Assembly: GCF_001182745.1 (NCBI RefSeq) | Contig: NZ_LN868938.1 | Span: forward strand, 2,232,001 to 2,296,000 | Direction: 5' to 3' | Length of the DNA: 64,000 bases | Source: Nocardia farcinica | Lineage (GTDB): Bacteria > Actinomycetota > Actinomycetes > Mycobacteriales > Mycobacteriaceae | Shown here: one piece after another, positions 27,572 through 40,351 of the stretch | How the letters are laid out: every line of letters begins with the position of its first letter | Numbering within the stretch: the stretch's first letter is position 1 | The notes under the pieces: generated by a model | What the model was told of the DNA's origin: nothing | What the model saw: only the letters and a program-made list of their open reading frames with translations | Database searches by the model: none | Made by a program: the position numbers and the translations under genes

Positions 27572-29118
27572 CGGGAACCGCCGTCGGCACCCGTGGGACA
27601 GGGGCGCACGGTCTCGGCGGCCGCGATCGCCTTGAGCACCGCCATCGCCTTGTTGCGCGACTCCACGTCCTCGTAGTCGGGGTCGGAGTCGGCGACCACG
27701 CCCGCACCCGCCTGCACGTAGGCCACGCCGTCCTTGAGCAGGGCGGTGCGGATGGCGATGGCGGTGTCGGCGTCGCCCGCGAAGTCGAGGTAGCCCACCA
27801 CGCCGCCGTAGACGCCGCGCCGGGTGGGTTCGATCTCCTCGATCAGTTCCATCGCCCGCACCTTCGGCGCACCGGAGAGCGTGCCCGCCGGGAAGCAGGC
27901 CCGCACCGCGTCCAGGGCGATCCGGCCCGGCGCCAGGCGTCCCGAGACCGTGGAGACCAGGTGCATGACGTGGCTGTAGCGCTCGATGTGCCGGTACTCG
28001 GTGACGCGCACCGTGCCCGGCTGGCACACCCGTCCCAGATCGTTGCGGCCGAGGTCGACGAGCATCAGGTGCTCGGCGTTCTCCTTCTCGTCGGCCAGCA
28101 GCCCCTTCTCCAGCAGCAGGTCGTCCTCCTCGGTGGCGCCGCGCCAGCGGGTACCCGCGATCGGGTGCGTGGTGGCCACCCCGTCGACCACGGTCACCAG
28201 GGATTCCGGGCTGGACCCGACGATGGAGAACGCGGTGCCGCCCGAGCCGTCCGGGATGTGCATCAGGTACATGTACGGGCTCGGATTCGAGGCGCGCAGC
28301 ATCCGGTACAGGTCGATCGGCGCGCCGTGGTAATCCATCTCGAACCGCTGCGAGAGCACCACCTGGAACGCCTCGCCCGCCTCGATCTCCTTGACCAGCC
28401 GCCGCACCCCCGCGCCGAACTCGTCGGAGGTCAGCGATCGACGGAACTCGGGGTCGGGCCGGTCGAACACCGAGACGGTGGAGGGCGCAGGCGCGGCCAG
28501 CGCCTCGGTCATCCGGTCCAGCCGGGCGACGGCGTCGTCGTAGGCCTCGTCGACGTGCTCGGCGGTGCCGTTCCAGTTGACGGCGTTGGCGATCAGCGTG
28601 ATCGCGCCCTCGTGGTGATCGAAGGCGGCCAGGTCGGTCGCCAGCAACAACACCATCTCCGGCAGCTGCAGGTCGTCGGTGGCGAGGCTGGGCAGCCGTT
28701 CCATCCGGCGCACCGCGTCGTAGCCGAGATAGCCGACCATGCCGCCGGTGAGCGGCGGCAGGCCGGGCAACCGTTCGGTGCGCAGCAGTTCCAGGGTGGC
28801 GTGCAGCGCGTCGAGCGGGTCACCGCCGGAGGGGGCGTCGGCGGGGATGTTGCCGAGCCAGGCGGCGGCGCCGTCGACGACCGTGAGCGCCGAGGGCGCG
28901 CCGGCCCCGATGAACGACCAGCGCGACCAGGACCGCCCGTTCTCCGCGGACTCGAACAGGAAGGTGCCCGCCCGGTCGGCGGCCAGCTTGCGGTAGGCCG
29001 AGAGCGGAGTCTCGGAGTCCGCCAACACCTTTCGGGTCACGGGCACCACCCGGTGTTCCGCGGCCAGTTGCCGGAACTGCTCGCGGGTCGTGGTGGTGGG
29101 AGCGGTCGCGCCTGACAT
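27568..29118 (-). CDS. trpE: Anthranilate synthase component I
   Basis: A 516-residue chorismate-using enzyme, the first step of tryptophan synthesis. The N-terminal Trp-binding region has [20 protein letters not shown], and the C-terminal catalytic domain has [23 protein letters not shown], the [16 protein letters not shown] core and [12 protein letters not shown]. The length equals that of mycobacterial TrpE. The 78-bp upstream gap has no Trp-rich leader peptide. Feedback inhibition by tryptophan is expected from the family. trpD and the glutamine amidotransferase are not in the window. Confidence 0.97.
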   Translation of the reverse strand: MSGATAPTTTTREQFRQLAAEHRVVPVTRKVLADSETPLSAYRKLAADRAGTFLFESAENGRSWSRWSFIGAGAPSALTVVDGAAAWLGNIPADAPSGGDPLDALHATLELLRTERLPGLPPLTGGMVGYLGYDAVRRMERLPSLATDDLQLPEMVLLLATDLAAFDHHEGAITLIANAVNWNGTAEHVDEAYDDAVARLDRMTEALAAPAPSTVSVFDRPDPEFRRSLTSDEFGAGVRRLVKEIEAGEAFQVVLSQRFEMDYHGAPIDLYRMLRASNPSPYMYLMHIPDGSGGTAFSIVGSSPESLVTVVDGVATTHPIAGTRWRGATEEDDLLLEKGLLADEKENAEHLMLVDLGRNDLGRVCQPGTVRVTEYRHIERYSHVMHLVSTVSGRLAPGRIALDAVRACFPAGTLSGAPKVRAMELIEEIEPTRRGVYGGVVGYLDFAGDADTAIAIRTALLKDGVAYVQAGAGVVADSDPDYEDVESRNKAMAVLKAIAAAETVRPCPTGADGGSR

Positions 29119-29196
29119 GGCCCCATCATCCCAGGCCGGGTCCGGTCCGGACGCGGCCGGTACCCCGGGGTCCGATTCGCCGGTACTGTCCGGGTC

Positions 29197-29658
29197 ATGC
29201 AGACAGGCTCGCTCGCCCCGAACTTCGCCCTCCCCGATCAGACCGGGACCACCCGGACGCTCGACGAGCTGCTCGGCGCCGGCCCGCTGGTGCTGTTCTT
29301 CTACCCGGCCGCCAACACCCCGATCTGCACGGCGGAGGCCTGCCACTTCCGCGACGTCAGCGGCGAGTTCGCCGCGCTGGGTGCCTCGTGCGCGGGCATC
29401 AGCACCGACTCGGTGGACACCCAGGCCGAGTTCGCGACGGGCCGGCGGCTGGACTACCCGCTGCTGTCGGACGCCGACGGCGCCGTGGCCGCCCGGTTCG
29501 GCGTCAAGCGCGGGCTGCTCGGCCGGATCGCGCCGGTCAAGCGGCGCACCTTCGTCATCGACACCGATCGCACGGTGCTCACGGTGATCAGCAGCGAACT
29601 GAAGGCCGACACACACGCCGACGAGGCCCTCGCGTTCCTGCGGGCCCGCGTGAAGTAG
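29197..29658 (+). CDS. bcpB: Peroxiredoxin, Bcp/PrxQ type
   Basis: A 153-residue thiol peroxidase. The peroxidatic Cys44 lies in [18 protein letters not shown] and the resolving Cys49 five residues later, the PrxQ pattern. The position beside trpE matches M. tuberculosis bcpB (Rv1608c). The start at 29197 is 7 nt after a -10 box TACTGT, so the mRNA is probably leaderless. It diverges from trpE. Confidence 0.92.
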   Translation: MQTGSLAPNFALPDQTGTTRTLDELLGAGPLVLFFYPAANTPICTAEACHFRDVSGEFAALGASCAGISTDSVDTQAEFATGRRLDYPLLSDADGAVAARFGVKRGLLGRIAPVKRRTFVIDTDRTVLTVISSELKADTHADEALAFLRARVK

Positions 29659-29714
29659 CCGAAACGCCGCGTCGGCAACCCTTGGGCATCCGCGCGGCGG
29701 CCTACCCTGGAGCC

Positions 29715-30314
29715 ATGACTTCGCGCGAAGTTCGCCCGGAAGCCCGCACCGCCCCCGGCTCGCGCTGGCGGGTCCGGGTCATCGGTGGCCTGATCCTGCT
29801 CGCGGTCCTGGTGATCGCCTATTTCATCCTCGCGGCCTACGTGCCACGGGCGTGGGCGCAGCGACTCGGGCACATGGTGGACGGCAGTTTCGCCAAGGGC
29901 ATCGGCTGGGGTCTGACATTCGGCCTGGTCTGCACGCTGGTGCCGCTGTTGCTGCTGCTGTTCGCCGTCGGGATCTGGCGCAAACGGGGCGGCCGGTTCC
30001 TGGCCGGTGTCGCGGCGGTGCTCGCGGTGCTGGTGGCGGTGCCGAACCTGATGACGCTGACGATCGTGTGGGGCGGCAACAACGCCGCACACGCCGGTGA
30101 GCGCATCCTCGACGTGGAGGCGCCCGCGTTCCGCGGCGCCACCCTGGTCGGCGCGATCATCGCCGCCCTGCTGTTCTGCGGGCTGCTCTTCCTCGTCACG
30201 CGGCGGCAGTGGCGGCGCAGGCAACTGGCCAAGCAGCAGCGGCTGCCCGGCACGCCGCCGGTGACGCCGCAGACCACCGAGGCGGGCGAGCCCGCGCCCC
30301 GCCGCGACATGTGA
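29715..30314 (+). CDS. Conserved membrane protein, four spans
   Basis: A 199-residue protein with four hydrophobic segments ([57 protein letters not shown] and [20 protein letters not shown]) and a basic then Pro/Thr-rich cytoplasmic tail. The loop between spans 3 and 4 contains [19 protein letters not shown]. No function can be assigned. The ATG at 29715 follows TACCCT (29703-29708) by 6 nt, so this transcript may be leaderless and separate from bcpB. Confidence 0.75.
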   Translation: MTSREVRPEARTAPGSRWRVRVIGGLILLAVLVIAYFILAAYVPRAWAQRLGHMVDGSFAKGIGWGLTFGLVCTLVPLLLLLFAVGIWRKRGGRFLAGVAAVLAVLVAVPNLMTLTIVWGGNNAAHAGERILDVEAPAFRGATLVGAIIAALLFCGLLFLVTRRQWRRRQLAKQQRLPGTPPVTPQTTEAGEPAPRRDM

Positions 30315-30428
30315 ATGAACTCACCGCTGCTGCGATCGCTGTGACTCGCGAGCGACGCCGTGGCAAACTCGGTGTCGCCGGTGACCGAGCCCGTCGAACA
30401 CGTCACTCGGCTCCGGAAGGGGGCACCG

Positions 30429-30932
30429 ATGACGAAGTGGCTGGATCCCGTCGAACACCAGGCATGGCGTGCGATCGTCGCACTGATGACCCGGCTTCCG
30501 AGTGCTCTCGACACCCGATTGCAGCGCGAGTCGGGCATCACGCATTTCGAGTACTGGGTGATGACGCTGCTGTCCGAGGAGCCAGGACACCGGCTGCAGA
30601 TGAGTGAGCTCGCGCACAAGGCAAACTCCTCGCTATCGCGGCTGTCGCACGTGGTGTCCAAGCTGGAGCGGCTCGGCTGGGCGGAACGCTCGGTGACCGC
30701 GGGCAAGCGGGGCGTGCAGGCGGTGCTCACCGACCGTGGCTATCTCAAGGTGGTGGAAGCCGCGCCGGGCTATCTCACCGCGGTGCGCAGGCTGGTCTTC
30801 GACGGCCTCGACGAGCGGCAGAAGGCCGAACTCGCCGCCCTCACCCGGGCCATGTCCGACCGGCTCGGCGCCGAGCTGAGCCGCCCCGACGGCGAGCCGG
30901 GGCGGCTCGACGCGCCGGGCGATCCCGCCTGA
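30429..30932 (+). CDS. MarR family transcriptional regulator
   Basis: A 167-residue dimeric winged-helix repressor. It has ESGITHFEYWVMTLLSEEPGHRLQMSELA, then the recognition helix region KANSSLSRLSHVVSKLERLGW and the wing RSVTAGKRGVQAVLTDRGY. The ATG at 30429 follows GGAAGGGGGCACCG. The target and ligand are unknown. It converges on hisI with only 11 bp between the stops, so it is not part of the his operon. Confidence 0.9.
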   Translation: MTKWLDPVEHQAWRAIVALMTRLPSALDTRLQRESGITHFEYWVMTLLSEEPGHRLQMSELAHKANSSLSRLSHVVSKLERLGWAERSVTAGKRGVQAVLTDRGYLKVVEAAPGYLTAVRRLVFDGLDERQKAELAALTRAMSDRLGAELSRPDGEPGRLDAPGDPA

Positions 30933-30943
30933 TCAGCGGCGAC

Positions 30944-31291
30944 TCAGGCGGGCTCGGCGAGCAGCACGTCGCCGTCCCAGCAGGTGTGCGTGCCGGTGTG
31001 ACAGGCCGCGCCCTCCTGGTCGACGATCAGCAGCACGGTGTCCCCGTCACAGTCCAGCCGGACCTCGTGCACATACTGGGTGTGCCCGGAGGTCTCCCCC
31101 TTCACCCAGTACTGCTGCCGGGACCGGGAGTAGTAGGTCGCCTTCCTGGTGGCCAGCGTGCGCGCCAGCGCCTCGTCGTCCATCCAGGCCATCATCAGCA
31201 CGTCCCCGGTCGCGCGTTCCTGCGCGACGGCGGCGACCAGGCCGGCCTCGTTGCGCTTGAGTCGGGCGGCGATGGCGGGATCGAGGCTCAT
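30944..31291 (-). CDS. hisI: Phosphoribosyl-AMP cyclohydrolase
   Basis: A 115-residue zinc enzyme for the third step of histidine synthesis. Motifs are [30 protein letters not shown] (residues 33-62), [23 protein letters not shown] and the metal-binding [10 protein letters not shown]. It is HisI only; HisE must be encoded elsewhere. A TATAAC box 6 nt upstream of the ATG suggests its own leaderless promoter, because the gene is cut off from hisF by a decayed gene. Confidence 0.96.
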   Translation of the reverse strand: MSLDPAIAARLKRNEAGLVAAVAQERATGDVLMMAWMDDEALARTLATRKATYYSRSRQQYWVKGETSGHTQYVHEVRLDCDGDTVLLIVDQEGAACHTGTHTCWDGDVLLAEPA

Positions 31292-31297
31292 GGCTCA

Positions 31298-31303
31298 GTT
31301 ATA
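31298..31303 (-). promoter_or_regulatory. Likely -10 box of hisI
   Basis: TATAAC on the minus strand ends 6 nt before the hisI ATG at 31291, fitting a leaderless transcript. It overlaps the stop codon of the LLM pseudogene. No good -35 is seen. Confidence 0.5.
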
Positions 31304-31595
31304 GCAGCGGCGGTGGCAGCGGCAGCCGATCGGCCAGCGCCGGGGCGGTCTGCGTCTGGCCTGCGACGAGCAGCGGATGTCTGCCCGGCGCCGGCACCAC
31401 CGAGGTGCCGACCTCGAGCTCCGGCACGGCGCGCCCCACCAGGGCGGCCGGCGTGATCGTGTCGTGGGTGACGGTCTGGCCGAACCACAGCGAACGCAGG
31501 CCGAATCCGGCCGCGACGCGACCGAACTCGACGGCGGCGTCCACGGCGTTGGCGCTGTGATCGAGGGGTGCGGGCGACAGGGCGATTCCGACGCT
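31299..31595 (-). pseudogene. N-terminal remnant of an F420-dependent LLM-class oxidoreductase
   Basis: The frame reads VGIALSPAPLDHSANAVDAA, then GFGLRSLWFGQTVTHDT, ALVGRAVPELEVGTSVVP and HPLLVAGQTQTA. That is the first about 90 residues of a LLM flavin/F420 enzyme of normal length near 300. The frame then runs into unrelated residues and a TAA. No start codon precedes VGIALSP. The gene lies between hisF and hisI on their strand and appears truncated by a large 3' deletion. Confidence 0.7.
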
Positions 31596-31641
31596 CGTCT
31601 GCCCGACAACCCGGTCCGCCCGCCGACGATTCCCCGGCCGG

Positions 31642-32415
31642 TCAGCGCACGACGAGGTGGGCGTCGCGCAGTGAGTCCTTGACCTGGCCGATGGTCAGGT
31701 CGCCGAAGTGGAAGACGCTGGCGGCGAGCACCGCGTCGGCACCGGCCTGGACGGCTGGGGCGAAGTGTTCGACGGCGCCCGCGCCGCCGCTGGCGATCAC
31801 CGGGATCGACACCGCGGCCCGCACCGCGCGGATCATCGGCAGGTCGAACCCGGTCTTGGTGCCGTCGGCGTCCATCGAGTTGAGCAGGATCTCGCCGACG
31901 CCGAGTTCGGCGCCGCGCTCGGCCCACTCCACGGCGTCGATGCCGGTGCCGCGCTTGCCACCGTGCGTGGTCACCTCCCAGCCGGACGGCGTGTCGGGCT
32001 GGCCGTCGGGCACCGTGCGCGCGTCCACCGACAGCACGATGCACTGCGAGCCGAACCGCTCCGACATCTCGCGCAGCACCTCGGGCCGGGCGATGGCGGC
32101 GGTGTTGACCGACACCTTGTCCGCGCCGGCGCGCAGCAGCCGGTCGACGTCCTCGACGGTGCGCACGCCACCGCCGACGGTGAGCGGGATGAAGATCTGT
32201 TCGGCGGTGCGGGTCACCACGTCGATCATGGTGCCGCGGTCGCCGGTGGAGGCGGTGACGTCGAGGAAGGTCAGCTCGTCGGCGCCCTGCGCGTCATAGG
32301 TGGCGGCCAGCTCGACCGGGTCGCCCGCGTCCCGCAGGTTCTGGAAGTTGACGCCCTTGACCACCCGGCCCGCGTCCACGTCCAGGCACGGGATCACGCG
32401 TACCGCCACCGTCAT
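31642..32415 (-). CDS. hisF: Imidazole glycerol phosphate synthase, cyclase subunit
   Basis: A 257-residue TIM barrel that, with HisH, forms imidazole glycerol phosphate and AICAR. The two catalytic Asp lie in [20 protein letters not shown] and in [15 protein letters not shown]. Phosphate loops are LTVGGGVRT and [16 protein letters not shown] 32415 overlaps the stop of the upstream phosphatase gene (ATGA). Confidence 0.97.
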   Translation of the reverse strand: MTVAVRVIPCLDVDAGRVVKGVNFQNLRDAGDPVELAATYDAQGADELTFLDVTASTGDRGTMIDVVTRTAEQIFIPLTVGGGVRTVEDVDRLLRAGADKVSVNTAAIARPEVLREMSERFGSQCIVLSVDARTVPDGQPDTPSGWEVTTHGGKRGTGIDAVEWAERGAELGVGEILLNSMDADGTKTGFDLPMIRAVRAAVSIPVIASGGAGAVEHFAPAVQAGADAVLAASVFHFGDLTIGQVKDSLRDAHLVVR

Positions 32416-33248
32416 CGGTTCACCCCTTCTTCGGCGCCGGCCGGGTCGGCGACGGCGCAGATCATCTCGAGCAGTTCGGCGTGCACGCCGGGCGCGGCGG
32501 CGAGCACCGAGCCGGAGGTGATCGTCCACGGTTGGCCCGCCAGGTCGGTCACCACGCCGCCCGCCGCGCGCACCAGCGCGACCCCCGCGGCGTTGTCCCA
32601 CGGGTGATGGCCGAACACGATGGCGCCGCCGAGCACGCCGGAGGCGGTGAAGGCCAGGTCGATGCCGGTGGAACCGTGCATGCGCACGCGGGAGGACAGC
32701 CTGCTGAGCGGGCCGAGCAGATCGAAGCGGAAGCGGCCGGGGATGCGGCCGTCGGAGTCCACGTTGAAGGTGCCGAACCCGATCATCGACTCGGCGAGCT
32801 TGCCGGCGGGCAGCGGCGGCAGCGGAGCACCGTCGAGCAGCAGCGGGCCACCGCGCATCGCGGCGTAGCGGCGGCCGAGCAGCGGCAGCCAGGTGAGCCC
32901 GAGCACCGGTTCACCGTCGTGCACGAGCGCCAGCAGCATGCCCGACAGTGGGTGTCCGGCGGAGTAGTTGAAGGTGCCGTCGATCGGGTCGAGGACCCAG
33001 GCGGTGCCCGAGGTCAGCTGCGGGCCGCCGAATTCCTCGCCGTGCACCGGGAAGCCGGTGCGCTCGCGCAGCGCGGCGGAGACGGTGCGTTCCAGCTCGA
33101 GGTCGAGTTCGGTGGCGAAGTCGTTGCGGCCCTTGCTCACCGCGCTGGGCGCGCCGATGCCCGCGACGAACCGCGCCGCCGCGCCGTCGAGGATCTCGCC
33201 GGCGACGGTGAGCAGTTCGGGCAGGTCGGCGATCGGGTCGGCAGCCAT
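32412..33248 (-). CDS. impA: Inositol-monophosphatase family protein, probable histidinol phosphatase
   Basis: A 278-residue Mg-dependent phosphomonoesterase. The metal-site motifs are visible: [25 protein letters not shown] and [18 protein letters not shown]. Its place between hisA and hisF matches M. tuberculosis impA (Rv1604), and no other histidinol-phosphate phosphatase is seen here, so a HisN role is plausible; inositol phosphatase activity is the alternative. The ATG at 33248 is 8 bp after the hisA stop. Confidence 0.88.
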   Translation of the reverse strand: MAADPIADLPELLTVAGEILDGAAARFVAGIGAPSAVSKGRNDFATELDLELERTVSAALRERTGFPVHGEEFGGPQLTSGTAWVLDPIDGTFNYSAGHPLSGMLLALVHDGEPVLGLTWLPLLGRRYAAMRGGPLLLDGAPLPPLPAGKLAESMIGFGTFNVDSDGRIPGRFRFDLLGPLSRLSSRVRMHGSTGIDLAFTASGVLGGAIVFGHHPWDNAAGVALVRAAGGVVTDLAGQPWTITSGSVLAAAPGVHAELLEMICAVADPAGAEEGVNR

Positions 33249-33255
33249 GGTCGGG

Positions 33256-33987
33256 TCAGCGCACCGCGGCCAGCGCCTCGGGCAGGGTGAACCGGCCCGC
33301 GTACAGCGCCTTGCCGACGATCGCGCCCTCGACGCCTTCGGGCACCAGCCCGGCGATGGCCACCAGATCCTCGATGGCCGACACGCCGCCGGAGGCGATG
33401 ACCGGCGCCTCGGTGGCCGCGCAGACCTCGCTCAGCAGTTCGAGATTCGGGCCGGTGAGGGTGCCGTCCTTGGTGACGTCGGTGACGACGTAGCGCGAGC
33501 AGCCGTCGCGTTCCAGCCGCTCGAGCACCTCCCACAGGTCGCCGCCGTCGCTGACCCAGCCGCGCCCGCGCAGCCGGTAGTCGCCGTCGATGATGCGCAC
33601 GTCGAGCCCGACGGCGATGCGCTCGCCGTGCTTGGCGATGGCCCGGGCGCACCACTGCGGGTCCTCCAGCGCGGCGGTGCCCAGGTTGACCCGGGCGCAG
33701 CCGGTGGCCAGGGCGGCCTCGAGCGAGTCGTCGTCGCGGATGCCACCGGAGAGTTCGACCTTCACATCCAGTTCGCCGACGACCTTCGCCAGCAGCTCAC
33801 GGTTGGAGCCGCGGCCGAAGGCGGCGTCGAGGTCGACCAGATGCACCCACTCGGCGCCCGCTTCCTGCCAGGCCAGGGCGGCGTCACGCGGCGAGCCGTA
33901 GCTCGTCTCACTGCCGGCCTCCCCCTGCACCAGGCGCACGGCCTCTCCATTGGCGACATCGACCGCGGGTAACAGCACAAGACTCAC
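33256..33987 (-). CDS. priA: Bifunctional HisA/TrpF isomerase (PriA)
   Basis: A 243-residue TIM-barrel isomerase. Catalytic Asp lies in [18 protein letters not shown] and the second in [15 protein letters not shown]. Strong similarity to the actinobacterial PriA sequence I recall is clear: [56 protein letters not shown]. PriA does both the HisA and TrpF steps, which explains the absence of trpF beside trpC. The GTG at 33987 is chosen; a second GTG lies three codons on. Confidence 0.95.
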   Translation of the reverse strand: MSLVLLPAVDVANGEAVRLVQGEAGSETSYGSPRDAALAWQEAGAEWVHLVDLDAAFGRGSNRELLAKVVGELDVKVELSGGIRDDDSLEAALATGCARVNLGTAALEDPQWCARAIAKHGERIAVGLDVRIIDGDYRLRGRGWVSDGGDLWEVLERLERDGCSRYVVTDVTKDGTLTGPNLELLSEVCAATEAPVIASGGVSAIEDLVAIAGLVPEGVEGAIVGKALYAGRFTLPEALAAVR

Positions 33988-34090
33988 TTCGAGCAGCTTA
34001 GTCGGTGCTCCCCGGTCGCCCACGCCCGGCCGGGCCGGGAGCACCGCCCGAGCGGGTCAGCGGCCGGAGGCGGCAGCGCGGCGTGACCGG

Positions 34091-34621
34091 TCACGCCAGC
34101 GCGGTCTCCAGGTCGCGGCGGGCCGCGGCGAGCACGTACGCGCGGTGGCAGGCCAGCGCGGCGAGCACGGCGAAGGTGGCGGTGAGGCCGGCGGCGCCGA
34201 CGCGCAGCACCTGCCCGACCAGGAATTCCGACGCGGCTCGCTCGAGTTCGGCGGTGGTGTGCGCCGCGCGGTCGTCGAACAGGATCTCCACCCGCGGCCA
34301 CTGGTAACCGACCGACAGCAGGAACTGGCCGGTGATCAGCGACGCCAGCGACGCCACCAGCCACCCGCGCGCCACCCGGTACCGGGTCGCCACGGCTGCG
34401 GCCACCAGGGCGGTGAGGGTGAGCACCGCGCCGAGCGGGCGCAGCACGTCGCCGACGCCGACCACGCTCATGAACTCCTCGGTGAGTTCGAGCGAGCGTG
34501 GGACGTCGTGGAAGACGTTGGGGTAGAACAGGATCGTCTCGGTGAGGGTGGCCGCGAACGCGAAACTCGCGAGCACCGCATAGCATCCGATCACGATGGT
34601 GGGCAGGGTGACGGGCCTCAT
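34091..34621 (-). CDS. Membrane protein between hisH and hisA
   Basis: A 176-residue protein with four hydrophobic segments (IVIGCYAVLASFAFAATL, LRPLGAVLTLTALVAAAVA, GWLVASLASLITGQFLL, VGAAGLTATFAVLAALAC). It may belong to the loosely defined DUF1772-like group, judging by the layout and the acidic DDRAAHTTAEL loop. Function is unknown. It splits hisDCBH from hisA by about 0.75 kb, with gaps on both sides and no overlaps, so it is an insertion into the usual his order. Confidence 0.75.
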   Translation of the reverse strand: MRPVTLPTIVIGCYAVLASFAFAATLTETILFYPNVFHDVPRSLELTEEFMSVVGVGDVLRPLGAVLTLTALVAAAVATRYRVARGWLVASLASLITGQFLLSVGYQWPRVEILFDDRAAHTTAELERAASEFLVGQVLRVGAAGLTATFAVLAALACHRAYVLAAARRDLETALA

Positions 34622-34731
34622 GGCTACCTCCTCGCCCCGAGTCTGACCCCGCGACCACCCCCGGCGGATCCGGCGCCCACCCCGATTTCGGGCGCGGCGC
34701 CCTCAGGGTAAGCCCGGATCCGCGGCCGCGG

Positions 34732-35363
34732 TCAGAGCGAGTCGATCCAGTTGCGCAGCAGCTGCGCGCCCGCGTCGCCGGACTTCTCCGGATGGAACTG
34801 GGTGGCCGACAGCGGCCCGTTCTCCACGGCGGCCAGGAACCGCACGCCGTGCTCGGCCCAGGTCAGCTTGGGTGCGGCGAAGTGCTCGTTCGGCGGCAGC
34901 TCCCACCGCTGCGCGGCGTAGGAGTGCACGAAGTAGAAGCGGGTGTCGGCGTCCATCCCGGCGAAGAGCACGCTGTCCGCGGGCGCGCTGACGGTGTTCC
35001 ATCCCATGTGCGGCAGCACCGGCGCGTCGAGGCGCTCGACCACGCCCGGCCACTCCGCGCACCCCTCGGTCTCCACGCCGAATTCCACCCCGCGCTCGAA
35101 CAGGATCTGCATGCCGACGCAGATGCCGAGCACCGGCCGGCCGCCGGCGAGCCGCTGGCCGATGATCTTCTCCCCGCGCACCGCGCGCAGCCCCGCCATG
35201 CACGCCGCGAACGCGCCGACGCCGGGCACCACGAGGCCGTCGGCGGCCAGCGCGGCGTCGGGGTCGGCGGTGACCCGCACGTCGGCGCCCGCGCGCACCA
35301 GGGCGCGCTCGGCGGAGTGCAGGTTGCCCGATCCGTAGTCCAGCAGGGCGACGGATTTCCTCG

Positions 35364-35367
<4 letters not shown>
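34732..35367 (-). CDS. hisH: Imidazole glycerol phosphate synthase, glutamine amidotransferase subunit
   Basis: A 211-residue class I glutaminase that passes ammonia to HisF. The nucleophile Cys is in [11 protein letters not shown] and the His-Glu pair in [13 protein letters not shown]. The N-terminus is [16 protein letters not shown] and the oxyanion strand [10 protein letters not shown]. The GTG at 35367 overlaps the hisB stop (GTGA). Confidence 0.97.
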
Positions 35368-38560
<3,193 letters not shown>

Positions 38561-38632
38561 TAATGGCCGCCGCGCCCTGCCATCGCCGCGGCCACCGCCG
38601 ATCCCCGCCCCGGGGTCTGCGGCGGGGCCGGG

Positions 38633-40228
38633 CTAGCGGGTGTCGCTGTCGATCAGCAGGCGGCCGCCGCTGTCGACCACGCGCAGGATCAACTGCTTGG
38701 ACTGACCGTTGACGGTGATGTTCGCCAGGCGCATGTCCACCGAGCCGTCGGCGTTGTTGGCGCCGTTGGCGGCGTTGATGTTGGAGAAGGTCTCGATGGT
38801 GCGCGAGCCCCAGTACTGCCGGAACGCCTGCTCGCCACCGTAGGCGCGCTGCGCCGCCGGGGTGAGCAGCGACCAGGAGCCGCTCGGGTCGCTGTAGAAG
38901 TCGACGATCAGCTGGCCCGCCGAGCCCCAGTCCACCGTGCTCGCGCTCGGCGTGCCGCCGAGGGCGACGGTGGTGGTCGAACTCGCGCCACCGCTGGTGG
39001 TGGTCGATGATGCGGGCGGATTCGCCTGCGCCACCGGGCCATTGGAGTCGGATTGGTTGAGCGAGCCGAGCAGCAGCGCGGTCACGGCCACGAGCGCGCC
39101 GACCAGTCCGCCGATGAGCACCGCGCGCCGCTTGCCACCGGACCCGCTCGGCGTCGAGGGTGGTTGCTGCGCCACGGTTTTCGGATGCGCGGCCGTCTCG
39201 GGATGGGCCGCGCCGTGCTGCGGGGGCGGCAGCGGTCGCTCGGCGGGCCGCTGCGGCGGCGCGGCCACCGCCGAGCGGATCGCCTTGGTCGTCGCGTCCT
39301 GGCGTTCGTCCTGCCTGCGGCCGAAAGCCTCACTGGCGGGCACGAATCCGGCCGGAACGGGGTTGGCCGCCGAGTCGGCGAACGCGGCCAGCGTGTCGCG
39401 CGCGACGCGCATGGTCGGCCGGTCGTCGGGATCGGGACTGAGCAGCGCGAGCAGGAAGTCGGTGGCCGGTCCGGCGTTGCGCGGCTGACTGACCTGACCG
39501 TTGGCCGCGGCGTAGAGCACGGCGAGCGGGTTGGCGCTGGCGCCGTAGGGCGGCTCGCCCTCCAGCGCGTGGAACAGCGTCGCGCCGAGGGAGAACACGT
39601 CGGCGGCCGGGGTCGGATCGGCGCCGCGGGCCACCTCGGGCGCGAGGTAGGCCGCGGTGCCGCAGATCAGTCCGGTCTCGGTGAGGGTGGCGTCGCCCGT
39701 GGCCCGGGAGATACCGAAATCGGTGATCTTGACCGTGCCGTGATCGTCGAGCAGCACGTTGCCGGGTTTCACGTCGCGGTGCACGATGCCGGCCTGGTGG
39801 GCGGCGATCAGCGCGGAGGCGACCTGTTCGCCGATGCGGGCCACCTGGGTCAGCGGCAGCGTGCCCTGCGCCGACAGCACCGCCGCCAGGCTGCGCGATT
39901 TCAGGTACTCCATCACCAGGCACGGATCACCGTCGTGTTCTGTGATGTCGAACACCACAATGGCATTCGGGTGCTGGAAGCGTGCGGCGTTGCGTGCCTC
40001 GCGGATCGCGCGCTGACGCATGATGTCGCGCTCGGCCTCGGGCAGGCTCGGCTGGATGTGGATCTGCTTGATCGCCACGGACCGCCGGAGGCGCTCGTCG
40101 GTGGCACGCCAGACCACGCCTGTGCCGCCGCTACCAATCCGCTCGACCAGGCGGTAATGCTCCGCGATCAACTGACCGGTATCGATGGCGCCTACTCCGA
40201 ACCTTCTCGAAATCGTGACATCCCGCAT
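38633..40228 (-). CDS. Membrane-anchored serine/threonine protein kinase
   Basis: A 531-residue Hanks-type kinase. The Gly-rich loop is IGSGGTGVVWRA, the catalytic Lys VAIKQIHI, the HRD loop IVHRDVKPGNVLLDD, DFG DFGISRATGD, and APE LAPEVARG. A Pro-rich juxtamembrane linker follows, then one membrane span (AVLIGGLVGALVAVTALLLG). A Ser/Thr linker and an about 110-residue extracellular domain (LIVDFYSDPSGSWSLLTPAAQ onward, NTF2-like in appearance) close the protein; it is not PASTA. Probably an envelope sensor. ATG 40228 is the best start. A penicillin-binding protein gene lies upstream on the same strand. Confidence 0.9.
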   Translation of the reverse strand: MRDVTISRRFGVGAIDTGQLIAEHYRLVERIGSGGTGVVWRATDERLRRSVAIKQIHIQPSLPEAERDIMRQRAIREARNAARFQHPNAIVVFDITEHDGDPCLVMEYLKSRSLAAVLSAQGTLPLTQVARIGEQVASALIAAHQAGIVHRDVKPGNVLLDDHGTVKITDFGISRATGDATLTETGLICGTAAYLAPEVARGADPTPAADVFSLGATLFHALEGEPPYGASANPLAVLYAAANGQVSQPRNAGPATDFLLALLSPDPDDRPTMRVARDTLAAFADSAANPVPAGFVPASEAFGRRQDERQDATTKAIRSAVAAPPQRPAERPLPPPQHGAAHPETAAHPKTVAQQPPSTPSGSGGKRRAVLIGGLVGALVAVTALLLGSLNQSDSNGPVAQANPPASSTTTSGGASSTTTVALGGTPSASTVDWGSAGQLIVDFYSDPSGSWSLLTPAAQRAYGGEQAFRQYWGSRTIETFSNINAANGANNADGSVDMRLANITVNGQSKQLILRVVDSGGRLLIDSDTR

Positions 40229-40351
40229 ATTGACCGCTGGTGCGGCCCCCGACGAGTGTAGCGGGCCGGGGAAGGTCGGCACGCGCCAGCCGTGGGTTCG
40301 TCATCCGCCCGAACGGACCCCGCGGCGACGACATCGGAGCATAGCCGACGG

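Noticed and set aside
29119..29196. Possible trp leader peptide upstream of trpE
   Set aside because: No short frame with tandem Trp codons or terminator-like hairpins fits in the 78-bp gap.
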